From assembly GCF_016623615.1 (NCBI RefSeq), contig NZ_JAEHFX010000013.1, positions 1 through 42,285 of the forward strand: a DNA stretch of 42,285 bases. Direction: 5' to 3'. Source of the stretch: Adhaeribacter terrigena. GTDB taxonomy: Bacteria > Bacteroidota > Bacteroidia > Cytophagales > Hymenobacteraceae. The number at the start of each line of letters is the position of its first letter. Position 1 is the first letter of the stretch. A program made the translations under genes and the position numbers. This document shows positions 7,950 to 15,444 of the stretch, piece after piece. Under the pieces are notes generated by a model. That model was not told where the DNA came from. It made no database searches and worked only from the letters and a program-made list of their open reading frames with translations.

Positions 7950-8831
7950 CTATATAACCGTATTTTTCAGTTCGGCTTCCGTTTTAGCGTTGTAACCATA
8001 ACGCGGATTTTTAGTGGCCCAGATCCAGATAACGATCCCGATAATTACCAGCGGAATGCTCAGCAACTGCCCGATATTCATGCCGATGGTTTGCAGCAGA
8101 TAATCTTCGGTATCTACCTGGTTTTCTTTCAGGAACTCGTAAAGGAAGCGGAGCGTGAAGAGTATTACCACGAAAAGCGCGAAAATAGTGCCGTTTGGCG
8201 TAAAGGCTTTGCGCTTGCTCCAGAGCCAATAGGTAAATAAAAACAGCAGAAAGGTAGAAATGGCTTCGTAAAGCTGCGCCGGGTGGCGCGGATGCAGGTT
8301 GGCGGCCACGCCGTTTATGATTTCGTTGTTGCGCACAAATTTAAACGCCCAGGGCACGTAGCTTACTTTGCCAATAATTTCGGAGTTCATCAGGTTGCCC
8401 AATCTAATTAAAGCCCCGCCCAATGCCACCACAATTACAATGCGGTCTAAAACCCAGAGGTAGCTGAGTTTAAATTTCCGGGCAAACAAATAAAGCGATA
8501 GCAGAATACCCACCGTAGCGCCGTGACTTGCCAAACCGCCTTCCCAAATCTTCAGGATCTCGATGGGATTGGCAAGGTAATATTCGGGTTCGTAAAACAA
8601 ACAATGCCCTAAACGCGCGCCAAGCACCGTACCCACGATCATGTAGATAGTAATAATATCCACATCTTTTTCCGTGCGCCCTTCGGCCTGGTAAATTCTA
8701 GAAAGAATGCGTTGCCCGATCACAAAACCCAGCGCAAAAAGTAAACCGTACCAGCGCACGGTAAGCGGACCGAGTGTAAAAAGTTCCGGGCTCACGTCCC
8801 AGGTTATATATGCTAAAATTCCCATGTTCAT
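7950..8831 (-). CDS. lgt: Prolipoprotein diacylglyceryl transferase
   Basis: A 293-residue inner-membrane enzyme that moves diacylglycerol from phosphatidylglycerol to the lipobox cysteine of prolipoproteins. It acts before signal peptidase II. There are about seven membrane helices. Recognisable motifs are WYGLLFALGFVIG near the N-terminus, GARLGHCLFYEPEYY, GGLASHGATVG (the conserved catalytic-region His), and the family signature RLGNLMNSEIIG. HPAQLYEA follows, and RFLYEFLKENQ lies near the C-terminus. Two start codons lie two codons apart (MNMG); either is plausible. Several lipoproteins in this window would be its substrates, including the next gene. No neighbour appears to share an operon with it. 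Confidence 0.96.
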   Translation of the reverse strand: MNMGILAYITWDVSPELFTLGPLTVRWYGLLFALGFVIGQRILSRIYQAEGRTEKDVDIITIYMIVGTVLGARLGHCLFYEPEYYLANPIEILKIWEGGLASHGATVGILLSLYLFARKFKLSYLWVLDRIVIVVALGGALIRLGNLMNSEIIGKVSYVPWAFKFVRNNEIINGVAANLHPRHPAQLYEAISTFLLFLFTYWLWSKRKAFTPNGTIFALFVVILFTLRFLYEFLKENQVDTEDYLLQTIGMNIGQLLSIPLVIIGIVIWIWATKNPRYGYNAKTEAELKNTVI

Positions 8832-8904
8832 TTTTAATGCGGGGCTAAATTACAATTAATTATTTGGGAGGGAAAGTCTGAAGAATTTTGCTTTGGTTCG
8901 CAGG

Positions 8905-8934
8905 GAGTTTTTGAGGGGGAAACCATAGCGTTTT
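8905..8934 (-). repeat. 30-bp CGSTA element, copy 6
   Basis: Minus strand: AAAACGCTAT, 13 bp beginning GGTTTC, then AAAACTC. On its core side it abuts GAATCGCGGATTTTACG, the same flank found at copies 1, 2 and 9. Confidence 0.9.
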
Positions 8935-8997
8935 GAATCGCGGATTTTACGACATTTTGGATTACTCAAATTATTTCCTGGCTTTTTCTGGCGCAAG
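8935..8997. repeat. Dispersed intergenic repeat fragment next to copy 6
   Basis: It begins GAATCGCGGATTTTACG and contains CTGGCGCAAGTATTCAGCGAA. Both phrases resemble parts of the 3044-3458 block, and the first also resembles 12466-12491. It is probably a shorter remnant of the same repeat. Confidence 0.55.
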
Positions 8998-9015
8998 TAT
9001 TCAGCGAATAGACCC

Positions 9016-9591
9016 TTAACAACCACATTCGCCGGTATAAAAATAACGTTTCGTTGTGCCGGTTTTAATTTCTTTCAGGATCAGCTGGCCTTCTATTTTC
9101 GAAACCTCTTCGGCAACATCCCTGCTTTTTTCCTTGGTAACTTTAAGCTCGTAATCCGTATTGGCATACACGTAGAACTTTTCTTTCGCCAGGCTATCGC
9201 TTTGATATTTAAGCACCAGTTTATTTAATTTCCCATTGACAGAAATAATGGAAGTTTCGGCGTAATCATTAATGTAAATGTATTGCTCCTTTTTAAACTC
9301 CTGCTGGTTTCGGGCAAAATAACAGGAACAGCCATACATTTCCGGCGGAAATTCGGCCAAGACATCCAGTTCCGGGGAATCAGGCCTGGGCGCAGGCGCT
9401 TTTTCTGAAACCAACTCAGGTTGCTTTACAGGCTCTTTTTTTACCGGGTCTTTTTTACTTTCGCAGCTTACTAAAAAAATAATAAGAACCAGGAAAAGGA
9501 ACGAAGCTGGGTTAAAGGATTTTCTAGCTTTTGTCACGGAAGTATTTCGCAGCAGGTACATAAAAACAGGAATCAGGAATGCCTTTAGCAA
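9016..9591 (-). CDS. Hypothetical lipoprotein with paired cysteines
   Basis: The longest frame is 191 residues, but the lipoprotein signal SFLFLVLIIFLVSC places the lipidated Cys near residue 43. A later start is therefore likely: the ATG at residue 11 or a GTG just before TKARKSF. No Shine-Dalgarno sequence decides between them. The mature part begins with a charged, proline-rich linker (KKDPVKKEPVKQPELV). A domain of about 110 residues follows, with MYGCSCYFARNQQEF near its start and a terminal GECGC. The two CxC pairs at opposite ends suggest a metal site or a disulfide (inference). It lies between lgt and nadE on the same strand. I do not recognise the family with certainty. Confidence 0.7.
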   Translation of the reverse strand: MLKAFLIPVFMYLLRNTSVTKARKSFNPASFLFLVLIIFLVSCESKKDPVKKEPVKQPELVSEKAPAPRPDSPELDVLAEFPPEMYGCSCYFARNQQEFKKEQYIYINDYAETSIISVNGKLNKLVLKYQSDSLAKEKFYVYANTDYELKVTKEKSRDVAEEVSKIEGQLILKEIKTGTTKRYFYTGECGC

Positions 9592-9616
9592 CCTTAAAAG
9601 TTAACCAGTATCTGAT

Positions 9617-9646
9617 AAAACGCTATGCTTTTCACCTTAAAAACTC
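9617..9646 (+). repeat. 30-bp CGSTA element, copy 7
   Basis: AAAACGCTAT, 13 bp beginning GCTTTT, then AAAACTC: a perfect consensus copy. It overlaps the last 2 bp of the nadE stop codon. Confidence 0.93.
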
Positions 9647-11510
9647 AACCCAGCTTTTTCAATTCCTCCTGAAAACCGCCGCTCAGGATCGGGAAACGCA
9701 ACCAGCTTCTGGGGTCCAGATTATAATCATCGAGGTGGAAAGCCGGGGCGTAACGCTCACGTTTCCACTGGTTGCGGCTCCATAAAGCATAAAATCGTTT
9801 GAGGTACATTTTCAGCGCTTCCGGTTCCACTTCGGTTTTCAGGCGTTCAAAAACCTGCATCGGGGAAAGCCTTTCGTAAAAAGCCAGGCGCTCGATCTGG
9901 TTCAGGATCGGGTACGGCATCAGGTCTTTTTCGTCGGTCTGCGCTTGTTCGGCCGGCCGAAGCTCGGCGCTTGGCTGCAGATTATTTACGTATTGCAGCC
10001 CTTCGTAACCCAGGTTTTGCTGCGCCCAGACAAGCCACTGCCGCAGAAATGCTTTATCTACCCCTGCCAGCGGCGAAATACTCCCGGAAGTATCGCCATC
10101 CATGGTAGCGTAACCAACGGCGGCTTCGCTCCGGTTAGAAGTGGCCAGAAGCAGCGCATTGTTAATATTGGCCAGCATCCAGATTGCCGGGGCGCGTACG
10201 CGGGCCTGAATGTTTTGCAGCGTTACATCGTCAGTTTGCCAGGTCAGTTCGCGGCCAATGGCTTTTTCAATTTTACCAGTGTAGCCTTTCACCTCTTCGT
10301 CGATGCCCCAGTTATAGAAAACGGCGCCGATAGATTTTGCCAGTTCTTCGGCACTCTGAAACGTATCATCAGAAGAATTAACGGTGCCCTGGTAAGCAGT
10401 GGTCAGTAGTTTTCCGGTCAGGAACTGTTGTTTTTCGAAGTCGTTCAGGAACTCCAGTTTTTGCAGGTCTTCGGCGGAGAATACGTTCAGTTTCCGGGCA
10501 AATGCCTCGAGGCCAAGTTCATTCAAAGCACGTTTTACCATTTCGGCAATTACCACCGCGCAGGCCGAAGAATCGGCGCCGCCGCTGAGCGAAAGCACAA
10601 AACCCCGGCTCCGGCTTTTCCTTAAATAGTCGAAAAGTGCCAGGGTAATAGCCGAAACAAATTCCTTGTTTTCATCTACCGGTTCCAAAGGCGCAACTTG
10701 CTCCACTACCGGCAGCGGATCTTCAAAATTCACTTCCCCGCATTCCAGGTCTACATTTTTGAAACTCAGCAGTTGGTTCCGCATGATCAGATTCCCGTTC
10801 TGCGCGATCAGAATTTCCCCGTCGAAAACAATGCGGCCCGATTCATTACCCAGCAAATTGGCGTACACATACGCACAGTTATATTTTTTGGAAGCATCTA
10901 CTACCAGATGATATCGCACATCGGTCTTGCTCATGGCAAAGTGGCTCGCACTCGGGTTCAGAATTAACTGCACGCCGCGTTGCTGGTGCCTTCCCGCCGG
11001 CCGGTCGTCGCCGCGCCAGGCATCTTCGCAGATCTCGAACGCAAACGTTACGCCGTTCAGCTCATAAACCAGATCACCGATCTTATAAGTTTTCCCGAAT
11101 TTCTCGAAGGTCGTTTCCTTGCCGGCCGGCCAGCTCGTAAACCAGCGCGGTTCGTAATGCACGCCATCGTTGGCTAAGAACTGCTTGGCCGTAAACCCGA
11201 TAATTTCTTTATTCTGAATGACGCAGGCGGTATTATAAATTACGTGGTCGCGGAAGCGGACCGGCAAGCCAACGGCTACGGTAATATTTTCGCACCAGTC
11301 CTTAATTTCCAGCAGTTTTTCAAACGCTTCTTCCGGCAGCCATTCGGTCAGAAAAAGATCTTCGCAGCCGTAACCGGTAATGGAAAGTTCGGGCAGCAGC
11401 AACAAATCGGCCTTACTTTTGCGGGCCTTTTCGATAGCGTTTTTAATGTTGGCGAGGTTGTTTTCCCAGTCGAGCGGGGTTTGGTTCAGGGCAGCAGCAG
11501 CTAAAAGCAT
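9645..11510 (-). CDS. nadE: Glutamine-dependent NAD+ synthetase
   Basis: A two-domain cytoplasmic enzyme that amidates deamido-NAD+ to NAD+ with ammonia released from glutamine. The N-terminal nitrilase-type amidase has Glu in LLLLPELSITGYGCEDLF, Lys in AKQFLANDGVHYEPRWF and the nucleophilic Cys in FEICEDAWRGDD. The C-terminal synthetase has the ATP-pyrophosphatase loop FVLSLSGGADSSACAV, then LLLATSNRSEAAVGYATMDGD. I choose the ATG at 11510 (621 residues), which gives MLLAAAALNQTPLDWENN. A TTG two codons upstream is less likely. The minus strand reads TATTTTTG at 11536-11543, a possible -7 box. A 30-bp element is embedded near the N-terminal end, and another abuts the stop. Confidence 0.95.
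   Translation of the reverse strand: MLLAAAALNQTPLDWENNLANIKNAIEKARKSKADLLLLPELSITGYGCEDLFLTEWLPEEAFEKLLEIKDWCENITVAVGLPVRFRDHVIYNTACVIQNKEIIGFTAKQFLANDGVHYEPRWFTSWPAGKETTFEKFGKTYKIGDLVYELNGVTFAFEICEDAWRGDDRPAGRHQQRGVQLILNPSASHFAMSKTDVRYHLVVDASKKYNCAYVYANLLGNESGRIVFDGEILIAQNGNLIMRNQLLSFKNVDLECGEVNFEDPLPVVEQVAPLEPVDENKEFVSAITLALFDYLRKSRSRGFVLSLSGGADSSACAVVIAEMVKRALNELGLEAFARKLNVFSAEDLQKLEFLNDFEKQQFLTGKLLTTAYQGTVNSSDDTFQSAEELAKSIGAVFYNWGIDEEVKGYTGKIEKAIGRELTWQTDDVTLQNIQARVRAPAIWMLANINNALLLATSNRSEAAVGYATMDGDTSGSISPLAGVDKAFLRQWLVWAQQNLGYEGLQYVNNLQPSAELRPAEQAQTDEKDLMPYPILNQIERLAFYERLSPMQVFERLKTEVEPEALKMYLKRFYALWSRNQWKRERYAPAFHLDDYNLDPRSWLRFPILSGGFQEELKKLG
11414..11443 (-). repeat. 30-bp CGSTA element, copy 8 (inside nadE)
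   Basis: Minus strand: AAAACGCTAT, 13 bp beginning CGAAAA, then AAAAGTA. It is in the sense strand of nadE, where its codons read IKNAIEKARKSK. Confidence 0.85.
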
Positions 11511-11535
11511 AAGCAATTGAGGTTTTCTTGCGGTT

Positions 11536-11543
11536 CAAAAATA
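11536..11543 (-). promoter_or_regulatory. Candidate -7 box for nadE
   Basis: The minus strand reads TATTTTTG, matching TAnnTTTG, 26 bp before the ATG. No good TTTG lies about 20 bp further upstream. Confidence 0.35.
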
Positions 11544-11659
11544 CGCGTACGCAAGGTGAATAACTATGGGTATTATTTTTTGATTTAAGATAGATCCGGC
11601 AGAAACAGAATACTTAGCTATATTGAATCATATTCATCTATTTTCGGCTTTTAAGTACC

Positions 11660-12412
11660 ATGATAAAAAGAACCGGACTGCTTTATTTAGCTTTAATATA
11701 TTTATTAATTCCATTTTCTTCTTTTGCTGATAGCAAAATTAAAAGCGATTCTATAAACAAAGCTACGCACAAGCAAGAATATCTTGCGAAAGTAAAACGA
11801 CTTGGCTTACCTTATGATGAGGACTTTTATTATAAATATAAAGTTAATCTGAATAAGATATCTGAACTCGCGAAGCTTGGGGTTAATGTAAAGAAGGACT
11901 TTTTAAATACGGAACAGCATTATGTTGAAGGCAATACTTTAATTGCTGAAACCGTTGTAAAAGGAACAGTTTTAAAGTTAGAATATGACACCAGCAGAAT
12001 TGCGCAATATCATTCCATTTATACAGTTCAGGTAGAAGAAGCATATAGCGGAGAACCGTTCAGACAAATAAAGATTTATCTGATGTCTGGAAAATTTGGC
12101 GATAATTATATAAGTGTAAGTGCCGATCCAAAAATAAAAGTTGGGGATGAATTGCTATTGTTCTTACTTCCTTTTGATTATGAAGAAATTGAAGAAAATA
12201 AAGCAAAAGGATTTTTAAATAGTTTTGTGACCTTCCCTCCTTTTCACCCGGAAAATTTTGTAGTAATGGAAGCTTTTCGGATTGAAGGTGATAAAATTTA
12301 TAAAGACAATGATTTAAAAGTTGGCAAATTAAACAGGAAAGAAGCGAAGCTTAAAAACATCATCAAAATAAACGACCGGAAAAATTTTTATTCGACAAGA
12401 TTTTTAAATTAA
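11660..12412 (+). CDS. AT-rich orphan gene for a secreted protein
   Basis: A 250-residue protein with a signal peptide (residues 1-23, LIPFSSFA-DS). The mature part is highly charged, with many Lys, Glu, Tyr and Ile residues. The central part reads VKGTVLKLEYDTSRIAQYHSIYTVQVEEAYSGEPFRQIKIYLMSG, split here by an obvious beta-strand pattern. It continues with KVGDELLLFLLPFDYEEIEE, which suggests a beta-rich domain. I do not recognise a family. Codon use is visibly different from its neighbours: third positions are mostly A or T (for example TTATTTA and AAAATT runs), whereas flanking genes prefer G or C. This suggests recent horizontal acquisition or weak selection. It stands alone between nadE (divergent) and rnc (convergent). 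Confidence 0.75.
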   Translation: MIKRTGLLYLALIYLLIPFSSFADSKIKSDSINKATHKQEYLAKVKRLGLPYDEDFYYKYKVNLNKISELAKLGVNVKKDFLNTEQHYVEGNTLIAETVVKGTVLKLEYDTSRIAQYHSIYTVQVEEAYSGEPFRQIKIYLMSGKFGDNYISVSADPKIKVGDELLLFLLPFDYEEIEENKAKGFLNSFVTFPPFHPENFVVMEAFRIEGDKIYKDNDLKVGKLNRKEAKLKNIIKINDRKNFYSTRFLN

Positions 12413-12465
12413 TCCGCGGAGCACATGCAACAGAAAAGTCGGGAAAAAGAAAAAATCCGCGCATT

Positions 12466-12491
12466 CCAATAATCCGGAAAATCCGCGATTC
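12466..12491. repeat. Repeat flank AATCCG...ATCCGCGATTC next to copy 9
   Basis: A stretch of the form AATCCGGAAAATCCGCGATTC directly precedes copy 9 of the 30-bp element. It is nearly identical to the flanks at 3441-3458 and, inverted, at 8935-8951. Confidence 0.55.
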
Positions 12492-12493
12492 AG

Positions 12494-12523
12494 AAAACGC
12501 TATACTCTTGAAGCGAAAAACTA
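12494..12523 (+). repeat. 30-bp CGSTA element, copy 9
   Basis: AAAACGCTAT, 13 bp beginning ACTCTT, then AAAACTA. The last 3 bp are the rnc stop codon read on the other strand. Confidence 0.85.
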
Positions 12524-13252
12524 AATATCGAGGCTTTGGAGGGCTTTTTCGGCGGCGGCTTGTTCGGCGCGTTTCTTGGAATGGCCGTGGCCTAACGCAA
12601 CCGGTTCGTCGTTCAGAAAAACTTCGGAAGTGAATTCGGTAACGTTGCCCTGCGGTTTCACATTCACAATTTCGAAGCGAATGGCTTTATTCTGGCTTTG
12701 GGCCCACTCGATCAGTTTGCTCTTGAAATTGGCCGTAGTGGTTACTAGCGTATGCACGTCTATGTGCGGTTTCACCAATACATCCAGAATGAAACGGCGG
12801 GTAGTTTTGTAGCCTTTATCGAGGTAAATAGCCCCCACCAGTGCTTCCAGCGCGTTGCCGTTTATAGATTTGTAGCGGAAATTATTGGCCCCCTGATCGG
12901 TTTTTACGAGCGTGTTCAACCCGATCCGGATCGCGACCGAATTCAGCATTTCGCGGTTTACAATGCGCGAACGGATCTCGGTCAGGAAACCTTCCTGTTT
13001 GTAGGGGAATTTTTTATAGAGGAATTCGGCCACCACGGCGCCCAGAATGGCATCGCCCAGAAACTCCAGCCGTTCGTTCGTTTCATGACGGCCGGCCGAA
13101 GTTTGCTTTAAAACCGAGGTATGCGTGAGCGCCGTACGGTAAAGCCGCACATTCTGAGGCTCCAGACCGGTTATCTGCTTAACAGCTGCGGACAATGCTC
13201 TATCCTGCGAGAAAAGCCTGCTTAGAAAACCGGTAACTGGTTTAAATGGCAA
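12521..13252 (-). CDS. rnc: Ribonuclease III
   Basis: A 243-residue double-strand-specific endoribonuclease for rRNA precursors and structured mRNAs. The catalytic domain carries the signature NERLEFLGDAILGAVVAEFLY. The later acidic residues are in NALEALVGAIYLDKGY, which provides the second metal ligand cluster. A double-stranded RNA-binding domain occupies about residues 172-240, ending in GHGHSKKRAEQAAAEKAL. An N-terminal extension of about 25 residues precedes the domain, as in other Bacteroidota. It starts 3 nt after the fabF stop, so it is the last gene of an acpP-fabF-rnc operon, an arrangement widely conserved in bacteria. Confidence 0.97.
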   Translation of the reverse strand: MPFKPVTGFLSRLFSQDRALSAAVKQITGLEPQNVRLYRTALTHTSVLKQTSAGRHETNERLEFLGDAILGAVVAEFLYKKFPYKQEGFLTEIRSRIVNREMLNSVAIRIGLNTLVKTDQGANNFRYKSINGNALEALVGAIYLDKGYKTTRRFILDVLVKPHIDVHTLVTTTANFKSKLIEWAQSQNKAIRFEIVNVKPQGNVTEFTSEVFLNDEPVALGHGHSKKRAEQAAAEKALQSLDI

Positions 13253-13255
13253 AGG

Positions 13256-14512
13256 TTAATCGTTAATTCTGCGGAAAATAACCGACGTATTGTGGCCGCC
13301 AAAACCAAACGTATTGCTCATCACTACGTCTACCTTCCGGGCTTGCGCCTTATTGAAGGTAAAGTTCAGACGCGGGTTAAAGCTGTCATCGTCGGTAAAA
13401 TGGTTGATGGTTGGCGGTATCATATTGTGCTGCATAGCCATGATAGAAGCAACCGCCTCGATGGCACCGGCAGCGCCCAGCAGGTGGCCGGTCATAGATT
13501 TGGTAGAGCTGATGTTCAGGCTGTAAGCATGCTCGCCGAAAACGGTTTCGATTGCTTTGGCTTCGCTGATATCGCCGAGTGGCGTGGAAGTGCCGTGCAC
13601 GTTAATGTAATCTACTTCTTCCGGACGGATGTTGGCATCACGAAGCACGTTCTGCATTACTTTCAATGCGCCTAAACCTTCCGGGTGTGGGGCGGTAATG
13701 TGGTACGCATCGGCACTCATGCCGCCGCCAATAATTTCGGCGTATATTTTTGCCCCGCGGGCTTTGGCGTGTTCGTATTCTTCCAAAACTATCGCGGCTG
13801 CACCTTCGCCCAATACAAAACCGTCGCGGTCTTTATCGAACGGGCGGGAAGCGGTTTCCGGGGAATCGTTGCGTTCTGAAAGGGCTTTCAGCGCGTTAAA
13901 ACCCCCAATACCGGCTTCGGTAACGGCTGCTTCAGAACCACCGGTCATAATCACGTCGGCCATTCCTAAGCGGATGTAGTTGAAAGAATCGATGATAGCG
14001 TTGGTTGCCGAGGCACAGGCCGAAACCGTTACAAAGTTCGGGCCGCGGAAACCGTATTTAATGGAAATATGGCCAGCCGAAATATCGGCGATCATTTTAG
14101 GAATAAAGAAAGGATTGAAACGCGGAGTACCATCGCCGTTGGCAAAGGCCACACATTCTTCCTGAAAGGTACGCAAGCCCCCGATCCCGGAACCCCAGAT
14201 CACCCCAATGCGGTCGGCTTCGGCTTCACTGATCTCTTCCAGACGGGCATCTTTTACGGCCTCATCGGCTACTACTAAAGCAAATTGCGAGAAAAGGTCC
14301 ATTTTACGGGCCTCTTTCCGGTCGAAATAATTTCCGGGGTCGTAACCTTTTACTTCGCAGGCAAACTGGGTTTTGAATTTAGAAGCATCAAAACGGGTAA
14401 TAGGCGCCGCGCCACTTACGCCGTTGGCTAAACCGGTCCAGTATTCCGAAACGGTATTTCCAAGCGGCGTAAGTGCGCCAAGGCCTGTTACAACTACTCT
14501 CTTAAGCTCCAT
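13256..14512 (-). CDS. fabF: 3-oxoacyl-[acyl-carrier-protein] synthase II
   Basis: A 418-residue condensing enzyme that extends acyl-ACP with malonyl-ACP in type II fatty-acid synthesis. The catalytic Cys is in VTVSACASATNAI (about residue 164). The two active-site His residues are in VHGTSTPLGD and STKSMTGHLLGAAGA. The glycine-rich NTFGFGGHN segment is near the C-terminus. Length and all key residues are normal. It sits between acpP (its substrate carrier, 71 bp upstream) and rnc (3 bp downstream), so the three are likely one transcription unit. Confidence 0.98.
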   Translation of the reverse strand: MELKRVVVTGLGALTPLGNTVSEYWTGLANGVSGAAPITRFDASKFKTQFACEVKGYDPGNYFDRKEARKMDLFSQFALVVADEAVKDARLEEISEAEADRIGVIWGSGIGGLRTFQEECVAFANGDGTPRFNPFFIPKMIADISAGHISIKYGFRGPNFVTVSACASATNAIIDSFNYIRLGMADVIMTGGSEAAVTEAGIGGFNALKALSERNDSPETASRPFDKDRDGFVLGEGAAAIVLEEYEHAKARGAKIYAEIIGGGMSADAYHITAPHPEGLGALKVMQNVLRDANIRPEEVDYINVHGTSTPLGDISEAKAIETVFGEHAYSLNISSTKSMTGHLLGAAGAIEAVASIMAMQHNMIPPTINHFTDDDSFNPRLNFTFNKAQARKVDVVMSNTFGFGGHNTSVIFRRIND

Positions 14513-14583
14513 AAGCTTTTGTTAGAGGGGTTGGTTAATAGGTAATTTGAATTAGTAGCAGTATTGCAATAAAAAAAAGAGAA

Positions 14584-14820
14584 CTACTTGGCGTGCTCTT
14601 CCAGGTAGCTGATCGCCTGACCAACAGTACCAATGTTCTCAGCCTGATCATCCGGAATAGAAACGTTGAATTCCTTTTCAAATTCCATGATAAGCTCTAC
14701 AGTATCCAGGGAATCGGCACCCAGATCGTTGGTGAAGCTTGCCTCAGGAGTAACTTCAGACTCCTCAACACCTAACTTATCGATGATAATTGCTTTTACT
14801 TTTTCTGCGATTTCTGACAT
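14584..14820 (-). CDS. acpP: Acyl carrier protein
   Basis: A 78-residue carrier of fatty-acid intermediates. The phosphopantetheine attachment Ser is in [20 protein letters not shown] choose the ATG at 14820 ([13 protein letters not shown]). A longer in-frame start 20 codons upstream would add a hydrophobic leader unlike any ACP. The protein is strongly acidic, as expected. It is the first gene of the acpP-fabF-rnc set. A candidate -7 box (minus strand TAAATTTG) lies at 14882-14889, implying a leader of about 55 nt. Confidence 0.97.
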   Translation of the reverse strand: MSEIAEKVKAIIIDKLGVEESEVTPEASFTNDLGADSLDTVELIMEFEKEFNVSIPDDQAENIGTVGQAISYLEEHAK

Positions 14821-14881
14821 TTTCTTACTATTGGGTTTAAAACTAAATGCAAATAAATGGATTAAATAAAATATTCGCAAA

Positions 14882-14889
14882 CAAATTTA
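14882..14889 (-). promoter_or_regulatory. Candidate -7 box for acpP-fabF-rnc
   Basis: The minus strand reads TAAATTTG, matching the Bacteroidota consensus. The expected upstream TTTG is not evident at the usual spacing. Confidence 0.4.
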
Positions 14890-14963
14890 CTTTATTAGTT
14901 TGTGGATATTGTTTGTGGATAAATGTTTTCGGGCATTTACTCCCGAATGGCCGGGAAGGTTAT

Positions 14964-14993
14964 TACTTTTAATGCCCCGAAAGATACCGTTTT
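14964..14993 (-). repeat. 30-bp CGSTA element, copy 10
   Basis: Minus strand: AAAACGGTAT, 13 bp beginning CTTTCG, then AAAAGTA. It lies just upstream of the IPExxxVDY gene and overlaps a possible promoter ending in TATATTTT at 14993-15000. Confidence 0.85.
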
Positions 14994-15011
14994 ATATTTT
15001 AATATCTGCCT

Positions 15012-15440
15012 ATGAAAACCCTTCGTCTGGACCTTGATTACGAATACGACTTTGAGCTGTATGGCATTGTATCTTCGAGCAAGGAATACACGTTGGCCTG
15101 GGCTATTAATCAATGCTTTAACCTGCGGCTCATCAAACAAAAAGACCTTTGCTTCGACTTTATAAGCAAGGGCCGGCTGGTTATTTCCAACTACCTGCAC
15201 CGCAACGATCATTATTCCATTCGCCTTTTCCGCAATAAATCCGTAGACCTGAGCACGCTCAAAAAACCGTTTCTGGTGCCGGATATTAAAGAATACGATT
15301 ATGTAGTACAGATCACAGGAGCTTACGATAAATTTTGCTCGCAGGAACTTATCCGCAAATTTAACCTGGTGCCGCTGGTGCAATACGTAAAACAGTTCGA
15401 CCCAAACGCGCTGCAGTTTAAAGACAACCTCATTTTTTAA
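15012..15440 (+). CDS. IPExxxVDY family protein
   Basis: A 142-residue cytoplasmic protein of a small Bacteroidota-specific family named after a central motif, here present as VPDIKEYDYVVQI. The N-terminus KTLRLDLDYEYDFELYGI is typical, with no signal or membrane segment. Its function is unknown. The stop codon is 4 bp before the pyk start, and this gene pair is conserved across the phylum, so they are almost certainly co-transcribed. A role connected to pyruvate kinase or to the divergent fatty-acid genes is only a guess from position. Confidence 0.88.
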   Translation: MKTLRLDLDYEYDFELYGIVSSSKEYTLAWAINQCFNLRLIKQKDLCFDFISKGRLVISNYLHRNDHYSIRLFRNKSVDLSTLKKPFLVPDIKEYDYVVQITGAYDKFCSQELIRKFNLVPLVQYVKQFDPNALQFKDNLIF

Positions 15441-15444
15441 CCGA

